A stretch of DNA of 64,000 bases, taken from assembly GCA_951799445.1 (NCBI GenBank), contig OX637287.1:37725724-37789723 (forward strand), given 5' to 3'. Within the stretch, counting starts at the first letter, position 1, and every line of letters begins with the position of its first letter. The stretch comes from Pseudisothecium myosuroides. Its lineage: Eukaryota > Streptophyta > Bryopsida > Hypnales > Lembophyllaceae. The notes beneath the pieces are model-generated. The model was not told the DNA's origin. It saw only the letters and a program-made list of their open reading frames with translations, and did no database searches. Shown piece by piece: positions 1 to 10,499 of the stretch. The position numbers and the translations under genes were made by a program.

Positions 1-414
1 TTTCCAACCCCTAAATAGATGGATATACAGTAATTCGTGTCAAAGTTCAAGGATTAAATTGCAAGGACTGACATTTACACAGGAGTAAGAGTCTTGAGGG
101 GCAAACATTCCTACAAAGCCAAATTTAGAAGGCCCTAGAATTAGTAATACGGAAAGCTGTAATACGACAAACTGGTGTGACCTTGCAATCTCTCACAAAA
201 GGAATATCCACTTTCCCTTTTGTATTTACTTCCTCAAAGGGGGAAAGGTGACTTTGCCATAATAGCACAAACGTCCATGCAAGAATTTTTCCTTTCAGCC
301 CTCGATCTTCCTAAAGATTCTCAAAAAACAATATTTTATTCAATGCAAAATTTGAATTGCAAGTAGAGTACATGGTCTTAAATCACTAAAAGAATTTGTT
401 TATAATTTTTGATC
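1..414. other. AT-rich intergenic stretch
   Basis: I see no open frame of note, RNA gene or terminal repeat here. It lies beyond the broken end of the PEX2 relic and shows no clear similarity to the DNA downstream of the intact PEX2 gene. Confidence 0.5.
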
Positions 415-1216
415 AATGATATTGAGAAGAACGAAGGACCAACAGCAGCAGTTCCTGCATACAACAAAAAACCGTGAGCGATCAAAGACAAGTCAAATTG
501 ACAATTTCTAAAAGTTCAAGAGGGCCAACAAGACAGCTAAAGACCAGCATGAGAGGTAACAATCACTAAACGATGTGGGAGATTGGAGATAAAAGAAAAA
601 ATATACAATATCAACAAGTTCTTTCGTATATTTCACCAACACCCAGTACATGAAAACTGTAACTTACATGTCGAAGGTAACAAACGCTTACACAGAACGC
701 ATGCCAGAAAATTTGTAGATGCATGTATTCATAACCAATAGACGAGTTCATGTCTGCTTTCTCATAAATCACAAGAGCACCCCAAAAGCCTCTCTACTTT
801 GCTCGGATACCTGCAAAACATCCCATATGGCCGTCATCTCTATGTCACATCTAGCAACATCCATCTGGTTGACTCTCAACGTCTAGAACTCTCTGATATA
901 AAATCACAACCACCAACACGAAATTTAAAACTGAACCGACGCTTCATGGCATTCCTCTCCACAAATGCCTAGCAAGGACTAACATTTCTTTAGGTCATTC
1001 TTAAACCCTCCAGTTCAAAATCATCCTTTAAAATCATAAAACATAAAATTTAAAATAGGGCATGATCCTTATGCAGTGATAACTGACATTTGAGCAAGAC
1101 AGACACAATACAAGCAAGGAACTTGAGAGCTGTCGCATGAGCTAAACTAACGATACATACGCTCTTCAACTAATAGTACTCCCACCACTCACCTGTGCCT
1201 TAGCACGCATCTGATG
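415..1216 (-). pseudogene. Decayed partial copy of PEX2 (exons 3-5 missing)
   Basis: Read on the minus strand this aligns with three parts of the intact PEX2 gene at 36178-39123. Positions 1191-1216 match the end of exon 1 with its GTGAGTG donor. Positions about 820-885 match most of exon 2, including its acceptor. Positions about 421-816 match exon 6, intron 6 and the first ~30 bases of exon 7 with its acceptor. Exons 3 to 5 and the RING-coding part are absent: exon 2 runs straight into the intron-5 acceptor. The exon-6 and exon-2 frames are broken by indels and stops. Introns are kept, so this is a DNA-level copy and not a retrocopy. Homology begins at the PTH2 stop codon. Confidence 0.85.
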
Positions 1217-1756
1217 TCATAGTAACTTCAAGGAACCCGTTATTTCATCAACTAAGTGTGACGGCCCTAAAATTGCCATTACGGTCTTGGAGTTGGGAGC
1301 AATTTGGGTGCGTCCAGCATCCACAGTGACGTGGCAAGGTAGCTTCAAATTCTTTGCTCTCGTCTGCAAATACAACATCTCCTCTTCGCTTTCCACTCGG
1401 GTCACCACCTTCACTTGTGAGCTCATCTCCCAGCGTTGGAGGGACTTTGGAGCTCTAAAGAAAACCTTCTTATATAGTCCCAGTGAGGCATGGCTACATT
1501 GAGCGGCTATTTTGCCCTTGCCCATCCTTAAATCATTTCTAACCACCAGGACCATTTTGAAATCTTCAAACTGGTCCGCAAGGTCTTCTACGAAGTGCAT
1601 TTCGTCAGTGGAAGCATTGTGAAGAACAGAATAGGAGGGAGGATGAAGGTCGCGAAAGAAGCTCCGCTTAGCCAGGAAATAGCCCAAGGCCAAGCAACCG
1701 ACTCCGACAGCAGTGTGCAGCAGCAAGGCCTTCTTGGTGAGGCCTACTTGGTCCAT
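1217..1756 (-). CDS. PTH2: Peptidyl-tRNA hydrolase 2 (Bit1-like), membrane-anchored
   Basis: PTH2 enzymes release amino acids or peptides from peptidyl-tRNA, recycling tRNA after stalled translation. The protein is 179 aa in one exon. Residues ~7-30 form a hydrophobic segment (LLLHTAVGVGCLALGYFL), a likely membrane anchor as in other eukaryotic PTH2/Bit1 proteins. The catalytic domain starts near residue 67 (KMVLVVRNDLRMGKGKIAAQ), with the CSHA motif at 87-90 and DAGRTQI at 146-152. It ends in GSLKLL, as in plant homologues. The start is the ATG at 1756. The frame continues to a GTG at 1774, but a good acceptor (TTGACCGCAG) ends at 1777, so a 5' leader intron is likely. The stop abuts a PEX2 relic. 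Being uninterrupted it could be a retrocopy, but the frame is intact. Confidence 0.9.
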   Translation of the reverse strand: MDQVGLTKKALLLHTAVGVGCLALGYFLAKRSFFRDLHPPSYSVLHNASTDEMHFVEDLADQFEDFKMVLVVRNDLRMGKGKIAAQCSHASLGLYKKVFFRAPKSLQRWEMSSQVKVVTRVESEEEMLYLQTRAKNLKLPCHVTVDAGRTQIAPNSKTVMAILGPSHLVDEITGSLKLL

Positions 1757-2063
1757 GGATGGAAACGCTGCCACACTGCGGTCAACAAGAACGCATTAGC
1801 TTACTCTCTATTCAAGAGAGATTGAAATTTTGTTTTGAAACATTCACTATATTTTCATGACAATATAAGATCATGTAACTCTGATAAGACACAGAGACAC
1901 AGCTCTGTAGCACAGAAAACGTACCCATGGGACCTACCTAGTACTCCAACACCAAAAAAGAAATCTTGAGGAAATGAAGGTTGCTACATGATGAGAAAAA
2001 TACAAATTCGAGGGAATTATATTAAACTAAGGTAGAATTCTAGAGTAGCTATGGAGACAACCA

Positions 2064-3640
2064 TCAGAACGCACAATCGTCATAATACTGAAGTGATTGC
2101 ACAGCTAATGCAAATGATCCATACAGAGAAGACTTGCTCATAAAATCAGAACAAATAAATTGAAACCTAGGGCGATCCATGTCAGCTAATGCTAAGAAGG
2201 ATGCATAACCTTCCCGCTGACGACCTGCAAAGGAAAAGCTACTGCGTAGATGCGTAAGATGCCATGTACAAGCACGCAAACAATAAACTCAACCTATCTA
2301 AAGCCTCCGTAATTCCAAGACCTAATGAAACAGAGCAAGCAAATAGGGTCATACAAAACCTGGTCTAAGGTACTCTCCAGAAACCTCTAGACTCTATAAC
2401 CTCGATTAAGGTATTTAGGTGACGTCTTGTGACCCATTGAGCATGCTGAGTAAGCATGTTGAGAGACTCCATATCTGAAACTAAACAAAAAACTGAAGAA
2501 TTAACCACAAATACTCACTTCCAAGACCAAGATCCAACAAAAGCACCTTGCACTGCCAATTTTGCTGGTATGTTCAACAACAAGACTCCACAGTTGCACT
2601 TAATTTTGCCTGAGAACAAATGCAATGTGAACAAATGCAAATTCTGGTGAAGTGTATCTACACCTAATTGTGACCCTTACCCGAAGCGAACTTTATGAAT
2701 TCTAGACCTAAAATATAAATAGGCTGTGCATTAATGCCAAGCGTTGATTTGAGTACACCTACAAATCAGCATTTTGAAACTCGTAGTTTTCAAAAACACA
2801 GGCAAAGACGCGTTGGCATACTCTTTCTTTCAATGAGACGCAACAAAATCAATTCATTCTAATAATAGTAATGATGCTCAAATGCGTTATTCAGCGTGGT
2901 GTACACAGGTACTATGAAGTCAAACAACTAGGCAGCAATGATATCAGGCATAGATCTCATACCCTAAATCGGCGTAAGTGGATCGACATGTTACCAAAAA
3001 TCGATTGACCTACATGGCAGGCCTCAGAAGGATCAACAAGTTACCCAAAAATCCTCACCGCAGACCTAATCACGTCGTTTGCAACAAGCCTTCTTCCTGA
3101 GACTTCTTCCTGAAGGAGATGAAGTAGCCAGGAAGCCCATGAAAGGAGAACTTGCTAGAGAGAATCAAAAAGCGTTTCAGAATCTTATAAAGAAGCTATT
3201 TTTCCAGTGGTTATATATACTTTCTATACCATTAAAAAAAACTACTTATAAACGAACAGGAAGCTCTAAAACATTGAGATTTGAACATCAAAGTCAAAGG
3301 CTATGGAGAGAGGCACCCGAACTTAACCCTAAAAAATTCTCCCCCTAGGCAGATTAAAGCATGCCCAGCCCACACATTCAAACCTGTTGTCTCCAACCTA
3401 AACCTTTCACGAATTCCACACGAAAAAACGATAACGGAATAAAATCGAAGGTTTATAGAACTTGGTTTCTGTTATCTTCGATGTTCTAAACCCACAGAGA
3501 TGGAAACGGTGTAGAACTAACCTCTTGGAGCAGATCGAAGCTGGCTGAATTCCTTGATATCCTTCAATTCAGGCAACGTTGCGAGAATTCTTTTCACGAG
3601 TAGTCCAACAATCTTGTGATAGAATCACCTCAGAGGAAAA
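2064..3640 (-). other. Possible exons of an unidentified transcript upstream of PTH2
   Basis: On the minus strand, an open stretch ending near 3522 (PELKDIKEFSQLRSAPR) stops at a plausible donor (GTTAGT). A second stretch starting near 2228 after CTTTTCCTTTGCAG (GRQREGYASFLALADMD) runs to a stop at 2064. Joining them keeps one frame, but no ATG was found at the front. I do not recognise the product. The upstream block could equally be a 5' leader exon of PTH2. Codon use is only mildly gene-like. Confidence 0.25.
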
Positions 3641-3929
3641 ACCAGCTGCGTTTAGAAGAAGAGGGTACTGAAGAAATGCCTTTGGGATCCTGAACACGGT
3701 GAAGACTGTGTGACGACCACAAATCTGTGTTTGTGAATCTTGAACAAGTGGATCTCACGAGAAGGAGCAACGCGACAACCAAAATCGCCCCTTTGGGTCA
3801 CTAATTAGTAATTAGTGTCGCTAAATAGTAATTAGTGTGGGGTGGGTCGAGTCTAAAGTAGTTCGACGAGCCCTCTTGCGGAGGTAAAGCCAGGGGTGAA
3901 AGTGAAAAAAAACAAAAAAACGATTTTGA
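3640..3929. other. Intergenic, no gene seen
   Basis: Contains a short direct duplication of a ctaattagtaattagtg-like phrase near 3801-3838 and nothing else I can support. Confidence 0.4.
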
Positions 3930-5095
3930 GTATCTAGGGTATGTTCTACACTGAATAGGGGTATTAAGGGGACCAAACAATTAAAGGGACTTATCTTCGA
4001 AAATTGTAGATGTTTGAAACATGATGTACAATGCCAGGATACTTCAATAACTATTGATGTACAAAAAAAGGTAGATATTTATATAGTGTGAAATGCCAAT
4101 TAACCCCTAAAGGACCGTTGTCCCTTCGGGGGACAAATGCGTTTTCGGGCAGGTACCTACGGGCTGAAATTTTCTCCTGATTTTTTGAAACTTTTTTGGG
4201 AGGTAGAAAAGCTGATAAGCTTTGTGGAAATATAATTTTTTTCACAATCGGTGCCCGGGAAAAAAAGTTATGACCAAATAAGCTCAAATGGGGGGACGGC
4301 GGGCAGCCCGGGCAGCCAAAAAAAAATGGACAAAAATTTGAATTTTTTTTTTAAATATTTTTTTTCTCGTAGATTATATTTTTGCCTATTTGGAAAGCTT
4401 TTATTCATTTCATTTGGATATGTTTTGAGAAAGTTATGGACATTCTTGTTTTTCGGGCAGTTAGAGCATCTTCTTGAAAAAAATAACTTGTAGGATGCAT
4501 TTCTGAATGCAATTTTTCAAATTTTCAAATTTTTTTTTTGCATGGTCTGATTTACTTGTTAGAACAATCTCACCATTGGGATTTGTTCATTTTAATTCCA
4601 TCTAAAATATATTAATATTTTAGATTTTCCTTCTGTCTCATACCTACTTCTACTTAACAATTTTTTTAATAATGATAATTAAGTTTTTTTGAATTTCTTT
4701 TTTTTTCCTAGATTCTCAACTCAAATCTCCACTATAAAGATTTAAAGCTCAAAACTCTGTAGTGCAAAAATTTTATGTTAAAATGTTCAAACTCAAAAAA
4801 TCTAGTCCCGCAATGTGCTGAAAAACTTGTTTTTTCTACTTTAAACGCAGATATCTTGCAATCTGTGTGGTCAAAAATTCTGAAATTTTTTCCACGCACT
4901 TTCATACTAGTAAGGTGTAAGATCCTACGGTTAGATGTGAAAAAAAAACAATTTTCAATTTTTTTTTACTCTTTGCTATAGATATGGCAGTTTTGAGTGT
5001 TTTTTGGCAGAAAAAGGGCCTCGGTCCTTTAGGGGTTAATTAGTATGAGTCCCCTTAATACCCCTATCCAGTGTAGACCTCTCCTACACAAAATT
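3930..5095. mobile_element. TIR element split by a TTAA MITE
   Basis: About 40 bp near 3935-3983 is repeated inverted near 5041-5092. The shared core reads TCTACACTG then ATAGGGGTATTAAGGGGAC. Almost everything between the repeats is the TTAA-flanked element at 4100-5039. The outer element is therefore a ~220-bp MITE into which the other jumped. No coding sequence. Confidence 0.65.
4100..5039 (+). mobile_element. TTAA-flanked MITE, copy P1
   Basis: Starts TTAA-CCCCTAAAGGACC and ends GGTCCTTTAGGGG-TTAA, a 13-bp perfect terminal inverted repeat between TTAA target duplications; the body is 932 bp. TTAA duplication with a CCC-leading end is the piggyBac superfamily hallmark. Landmarks shared with other copies are a GC-rich block near the left end (gtcccttcgggggac) and an internal ccattgggat phrase near 4573. 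No transposase frame, so non-autonomous. Confidence 0.8.
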
Positions 5096-5789
5096 GTGAA
5101 ATTATAAGTTGCCTTAACAATTAGGTTGCCTTAGATCAAGAAAGTTACTTTATAAGTCATCAAAGTCAACAAATATTTCTAAAAATATTTCCACTTATAC
5201 ATATGGAAGTTCATGAATCTCAATTGTAACAATACCTAATTCAAAAGTAGTGCATTCTTGTACAAAATACCTGAAAATATTTATATTGTGTCAAATGTTG
5301 AGAAATTAGTATGGGGCAATCTAACTTTACTATTTAGTGTAGCTAATTTGGGGCCTCTGATTATAAATATGAACTTAGAATTTGCAAATTTTATCATGCT
5401 TCGCAAATAAAAAGTTCTTGCATTTTTCCTAAGGATAAAACAGGGGAGCAAAACGGTCTCTACAAGAAGCTCATTGAACTACTATAGACTTGACCTGTGG
5501 GATGTTTGTAAAGTGTCTTTATGAGCCATAGAATTAAGCACCTAATTTTTCTACCCCTTCAAGATTGGTGATGACTTTTCTTCTTTCTGAAAATGTTAGC
5601 CTCCTTGTAAAAAAGCCAACCCAAGTCATTTCATAATTTTTGGAGATATACCCAATATTCTAGGAATTTTCAAAGTTGAATCACAAGATACATACCTACT
5701 CATAGAACTTACTAGATTTTCCTTAAATGACCACCCATGAAGCAAAAAATGTTTCAACTTTTATTGGTAACTATCAAGGATTGTGGTGT
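5096..5789. other. AT-rich DNA with faint TIR-element debris
   Basis: Phrases such as ctttatgagcc near 5517 and catttcataatttttggag near 5627 recall the AGGTAGG-type MITEs elsewhere in the window, but no ends can be placed. No gene seen. Confidence 0.35.
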
Positions 5790-6064
5790 CATAAGAGGAG
5801 ATTCGGGCTTCTAAAAGACTGCAAGTTCTCAAACTGTGGGAACTCTGCAGGAATGCTGGGACGCAGCCAAATGGCCAGTCTGACGTGGCCAAGCGAGTGC
5901 CACGTCATTTTTTTATTTTTTTATTTTTTTAGTATTCTTTTAACATTTTAACAATTTTTTTTTTTTTTTTTAATAATCTTTTTTTTTCTGATACAGGGGC
6001 TGGTTCCCAACATTGGGAACAATCCTAAAACGGTCTTCCAGAGGCTCAGATCTCCTCTAATGAT
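5790..6064. mobile_element. TIR element, family C copy 1
   Basis: Imperfect ~30-bp terminal inverted repeats: the left reads ATAAGAGGAGATTCGGGC, and the right end inverted reads ATTAGAGGAGATCTGAGCC. The interior is T-rich (three T tracts, 5908-5986) after a GC-rich phrase. The ends resemble those of the element at 9488-9826. No coding capacity; target duplication unclear. Confidence 0.55.
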
Positions 6065-6933
6065 TTAGAAAATGTAGATAGAATATATTCAAGGACCAAA
6101 TATAAATGGCATGAAACGGGTAGTGGAGCTTTTGGGTGAGTATTCCTTGAATATTTTCTAAGAAGGTTTTATATGTCAAAATGATTTTTTAAATAATTTT
6201 TTATTAAATTTTCCCCAAAAAAATGAGAAGAAAATTAATGTATATAATCAATTTAGATTTGCATCTTGCAGACTCTTATTAGATTAGTTGTAAGTTCTTG
6301 AAGTTGGAAATTAGAAACTGCTCCATAGAAAATTGTTTCGACCCTAAAATGTTCAATGGAACTTCTAGTGTATATTCCTATAAAATATGACATTTTTTGA
6401 AAAGGGATGTAATTGCAAGTGTGAAAATTGGCAACTAAGAGCATCTTTGGTGGTCCATCAAAAGTTCATTGAAACAAAACACCATGTCAAAGATTTGGAG
6501 ATTGAGTGGATCATTTGTGTATCCAACCTTTGCAATTTTTTTCTTACCTCCAACCAATGGCAAGCCTTTTGATGTGCAAAAGCAAAAAACAATTTCATCA
6601 TAAATGATGTCAATTTACTATTTTGAAGATGAATAGTAGCATATGAAGGAGCGGCAAAACAACAACCACAAATATATATAGTGTTTGAGGTGCCAAAAAA
6701 AATGTTTTGACAAGACCAAACATTTATTGCTCTTTTTTCATTCCAAAAGTCGTAATGGACTAAAAAGTAAATTACTAGAGATGTTTTAAGGTATGCTTAC
6801 TCAAAATTAACAAACAAAAAAATTGATACTGTGTTTTAAAGTCCTATATTTAGGGACATCAAATATACAAGAGTACATGGTGTTTGCTTTGGATGCATTA
6901 ATTTTTGGTTTTGAGTATACTTTTGTTAATCCC
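6065..6933. other. AT-rich intergenic DNA
   Basis: Short random frames only. I see no gene, RNA or clear repeat end. Confidence 0.4.
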
Positions 6934-7523
6934 TTAACCCCTAAAGCAGACCATGAGTGCAGATTTTGAACAATGAATGAATGGAAACATGTCCCGAACT
7001 CACCGAAATGCATTTTTTCATCCATCAATTTTTTTTAAGATTCTTATATTAGTTCTTTAACATTTGTACGGTTCAGATTATGAAGATTTTGCTTTGCAAA
7101 TATTCTATAATTCAAAAGGTATTGGGAGGTCTAGCCTCAAAAAGTAACTTTTTCAGTTCAAAAAATGACCCTTCAAAAACGTGTTCAAAAATGACTAGAA
7201 TCAAAAAATCAAATCAAAATCTTCAAAAATTATTATAATTAGAACTCAATATTTTAAACTTTTAGGAAAAAATACATTTTAAAAATCATAAATATTCAAT
7301 CTACAATTGATTTTAGAAGGAATTTACAATTTCTGGCTTCAAATTTTATTGAAAAATATTGATATGTGTTTTTGTTGATCTACTCGTATAAATGTGATCT
7401 ATAAATAGAATTTTACAACTATTGTTTGAGAGTCATCATTAAAATATTCTTCTAAGTTGCATTTTATAATAGATCTTCACAATTTTGGAGATTTGGACAC
7501 CCCTCTGGTCCTTTAGGGATTAA
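6934..7523 (+). mobile_element. TTAA-flanked MITE, copy P2 (diverged)
   Basis: Begins TTAA-CCCCTAAAGCAGACC and ends GGTCCTTTAGGGA-TTAA. The interior is AT-rich and shorter (about 580 bp) than in P1. The last ~80 bp fold back on the next ~75 bp to 7603 (sharing an inverted ctaagttgc core), so a hairpin spans the right boundary. Confidence 0.6.
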
Positions 7524-7604
7524 GGACCTAGGGTAGTCCAAATTTCTAAAAATTAGAAGATGAATATAAAAACGCAACTTAGAAGGATATTTTAGTAATC
7601 ACTT

Positions 7605-8433
7605 TTAATCCCTAAAGAATTGAATGATTGTTGAACGTATGCAAATGATCATGGGTAGGTGTATATGAAGTCATTTTTTAATGAATGTTCTTAAAATTTT
7701 GACACAAGAAGTGAACATGTACCCCCTTAGAGAGAATATAGTTTTTTTTTATTGGGTGCTTGGATCAAAAGTTATGTTGCCTTGAACTTTTTGGGCAGCT
7801 CTGGACAGCATGTGTAAAACTCCTATAATAGTTCAAAAATTTGGCAAATATGTAATTTACATGGTACAAGATACAAATGTGAAAAAAAACCCATGCATAG
7901 TGTAAAAATCTCACTGTAGGAGGAGTTAAAGTAGGAGGAGGAGTTTAAATTCCTACCTTCAAATGTTACTAGCGTGCCATGTGTTGTTGCTACAGTCAAA
8001 ATAAAAGTAAAAATATTTTTCTAATTTGTTGATTCAATAAAAACTTCAAAATTCAATAACTTTCCCATCGTCGATCCAAATGCCACCAAACAAAGCCCGT
8101 GCACCCCTCCTCGCCGAGGGCTTTCCGATGGTACCAAGCACACTACCAAGGGACGCACGGTCCAAGAGATCTCAACGTGACAAACAAACAAACAAACAAA
8201 CAAAACAAAACAAAACAAAACAAACAGCCAAACTTAAGGTATGGATAATCTTTCAATTTGAGCGGTCAAAGTTTCTAAATTTTATTTCACACATTTCTAA
8301 AGAAGTCTAGTTCAAATTTTTACGGTTGAAATTTGAAAAAAAAAACTATTTAAAAAAAAAAATCTTGTTGTGCTAAAAGTGGCAATTTTTGACAATTTCT
8401 ACCCAAAATGTGTCTCAATCTTTTAGAGGTTAA
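7605..8433 (+). mobile_element. TTAA-flanked MITE, copy P3, carrying a nested repeat
   Basis: Starts TTAA-TCCCTAAAG and ends CTTTTAGAGG-TTAA. The interior phrase ggatcaaaagttatg near 7763 matches the same region of P6. Removing the inserted 271-bp repeat (7973-8243) leaves ~560 bp, close to P2 and P5. Ends are worn and no coding frame is present. Confidence 0.55.
7973..8243 (+). repeat. ACAAA-rich dispersed repeat, inside P3
   Basis: About 270 bp running from a gtgccatgtg start through aactttcccatcg and aacaaagcccgtgcacccctc to a run of ACAAA/ACAAAACA units. It is clearly related to the tandem pair at 26081-26600, especially the second unit, with the same order of landmarks. Absent from the other TTAA copies, so it entered P3 later. 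Confidence 0.7.
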
Positions 8434-8462
8434 ACAATAGTTGTATACTACAATCATTAGAT

Positions 8463-8463
<1 letters not shown>

Positions 8464-8495
<32 letters not shown>
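8464..8495 (+). repeat. (TAG)n microsatellite
   Basis: About ten tandem TAG units. The outer edge of the large palindrome lies at its right end (8494). Confidence 0.9.
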
Positions 8496-8922
8496 AAGTT
8501 TCATAGTAACAAAAATGTCCTCCATAGCTTGACGATTGAACACAACAAAAGTAATATCACTTTCATACTCACTCTCTCTTTGAAAACATCTAGTCCACAT
8601 ACACCATCCCTTTAAAAGAGTATTTTAATTTCAATCCTTGAATATTTGCAAAAAAAGGATTCTACTTATACTAGTAGTTTGTTGCTAATATTTCCATTTT
8701 TTTGTAAAATTTTGTATTATTTGATCTTTGATCATTTCAAAAAAATAATAACAGTAATAAAAAAATACAAAGGCAACTTGTTCCCCTTATATGGATCCAT
8801 CATATGACACCACATTCATCTCTTAAACCGATGGCACTTTTAGTATATATATGTTCTTTTTATTCACATTCAATGTTTCAAGATTATAATCACCATACAA
8901 AATAATTGTGAGGAATATACAT

Positions 8923-10082
8923 TTAATCCCTAAAGGACCAAGGCTTTTTTTTCGCCAAAAAACACTCAAAACTACCACTTTTGTATGAAATAAATTTTGA
9001 AAATTTTGACCACACAAATTGCAAGATATCTGCATATAAAGTGATAAAAACAAGATTTTTTTGCACATTGCAGGACTAGGTTATTTGACTTTTTACCTTC
9101 TTAACTTAAATTTTTTGCATTACAAAATTTCAAGCTTTAAACCTTTATGATGTGGAATTAAGTTGAGGTTCTAGGAAAAAATTCAAAAAAACTTAATTCT
9201 CATTCTTAAGAAAATTATTCAGTAGAAGTAGATACAAAATAGAAGAAAAATCTAAATTATTGATACCTCTAAGATGGAATTAAAATGCACTAATCCCAAA
9301 GGTGAGATTGTTGTAGCAAAAAAAATAAACCATGAGAAACTTCTTCTTTTGAAAAATTGTAAAAATTCCAGTCAGAAATCAATCCTACACGTTATTTTTT
9401 CAAAAAGATGCTTAGATTGCACAAGAAAACAAGATCGTCCATAAGTTTCACATCACTCATCCAAATGAAATGAATCAAAGACTTACCATTAGAGAAAAAA
9501 TCAGCCCTCTGGAGGACCCTGAAATTTATTTATTTTTTGCCAAAAAAATAGTTTTTCCCCTATTTCCGCCCGACAGAAACTGCAGCAGAACTAGCGCAGG
9601 AACCGAAAATTACTAGTAAAAATTTATTTTTATTTTTATTTTTATTTTTTTAATCTTAAAAAAATATTTAAAAAAAATAAAAATAAAAAATCGCGATTTC
9701 GGCGAGCAATCAGCCAAGCTGTCTACTCACCGCAGGTCAGTACTGGAGTGACAGGCCAAGCTTTTTAATAGCTTGGCATGTCACTCCGGAGCAGCCCTCC
9801 GGAGGGCTGATTTTTTCTCTAATGCATGTAGACAAAAATATATAATATGAACCAAAAAAAATTTAATTAAAATCTTTGGAAAAAAATTTGCTACCTAATT
9901 TTTCCTATTTTGAGCTTAATAGGGCATAACTTTTAATCCCAACCACCAATTGAAAAAAATTATATCCCATGAAGCTAATAAATTTTTATATATTCAAAAA
10001 AACAAGACAAAACTTGAGACCCTAGGTACCTACCCAAAATCCAATTTGTCCCCCAAAGGGACAATGGTCCTTTAGGGGTTAA
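8923..10082 (-). mobile_element. TTAA-flanked MITE, copy P4, carrying a nested element
   Basis: Starts TTAA-TCCCTAAAGGACC and ends GGTCCTTTAGGGG-TTAA. The GC-rich block typical of one end (ttgtcccccaaagggac) lies at the right, so it is inverted relative to P1. It is interrupted by a TIR element at 9488-9826; without that it is ~820 bp. A truncated mirror copy sits in the right palindrome arm. Confidence 0.75.
9488..9826. mobile_element. TIR element, family C copy 2, nested in P4
   Basis: Terminal inverted repeat of ~30 bp: left ATTAGAGAAAAAATCAGCCC, and the right end is its reverse complement. The right inner part forms a second hairpin around aagctttttaatagctt (9752-9768). The interior has TTTTTA/TAAAAA tracts. 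Other TTAA copies read across this site (compare 62020-62070), which supports insertion. TAGAG-type ends would suit hAT, but I could not find a clean 8-bp duplication. Confidence 0.7.
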
Positions 10083-10499
10083 TGTTTAATATGTAACCCT
10101 TAACAACTTGGGAGCCCATATTTTGGATGATATAAAGAATCACCATACAAAACAACTTGAAGGTGCAATATAAATAAGGCAGTCATTTAGGTTTATTTCA
10201 ACAATCAAAATTTTAGGGCTCTAAAAAGAAATGGCTAGTGGGTCCTAAACCTCAGAAAATATTAGTATAAGCTTGAAGAATAACAATTCAATTTCATTTT
10301 TGCCAAATGGCAATTGCAAACTCTGTGAACAACTAGGACATATGTCTACCCTTGTAATGTTGTAAATTAGAAGGAACGCTTATTTTTTTCAATGCATTTT
10401 AATATAGGCCCTTGGAGCCGCTTGTCACAATGGAGGTGAATTCTTCAATATTTCTTGTTATTGTGTTATATCTCATTACAAATTGTACTAAACTAGACG
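10083..10499. other. AT-rich DNA right of P4
   Basis: The phrase aatcaccatacaaaa occurs on both sides of P4 (near 8888 and 10138), a short direct duplication flanking the element. No gene seen. Confidence 0.4.

Noticed and set aside
1757..1774. GTG start giving six extra residues to PTH2
   Set aside because: A nuclear plant gene should start at ATG; the ATG at 1756 is in frame and a good acceptor ends just upstream at 1777.
8823..9068. 81-codon frame identical to one at 16135-16380
   Set aside because: Identity comes from the palindrome; both frames lie across the TTAA MITE end and its flank and resemble no protein.
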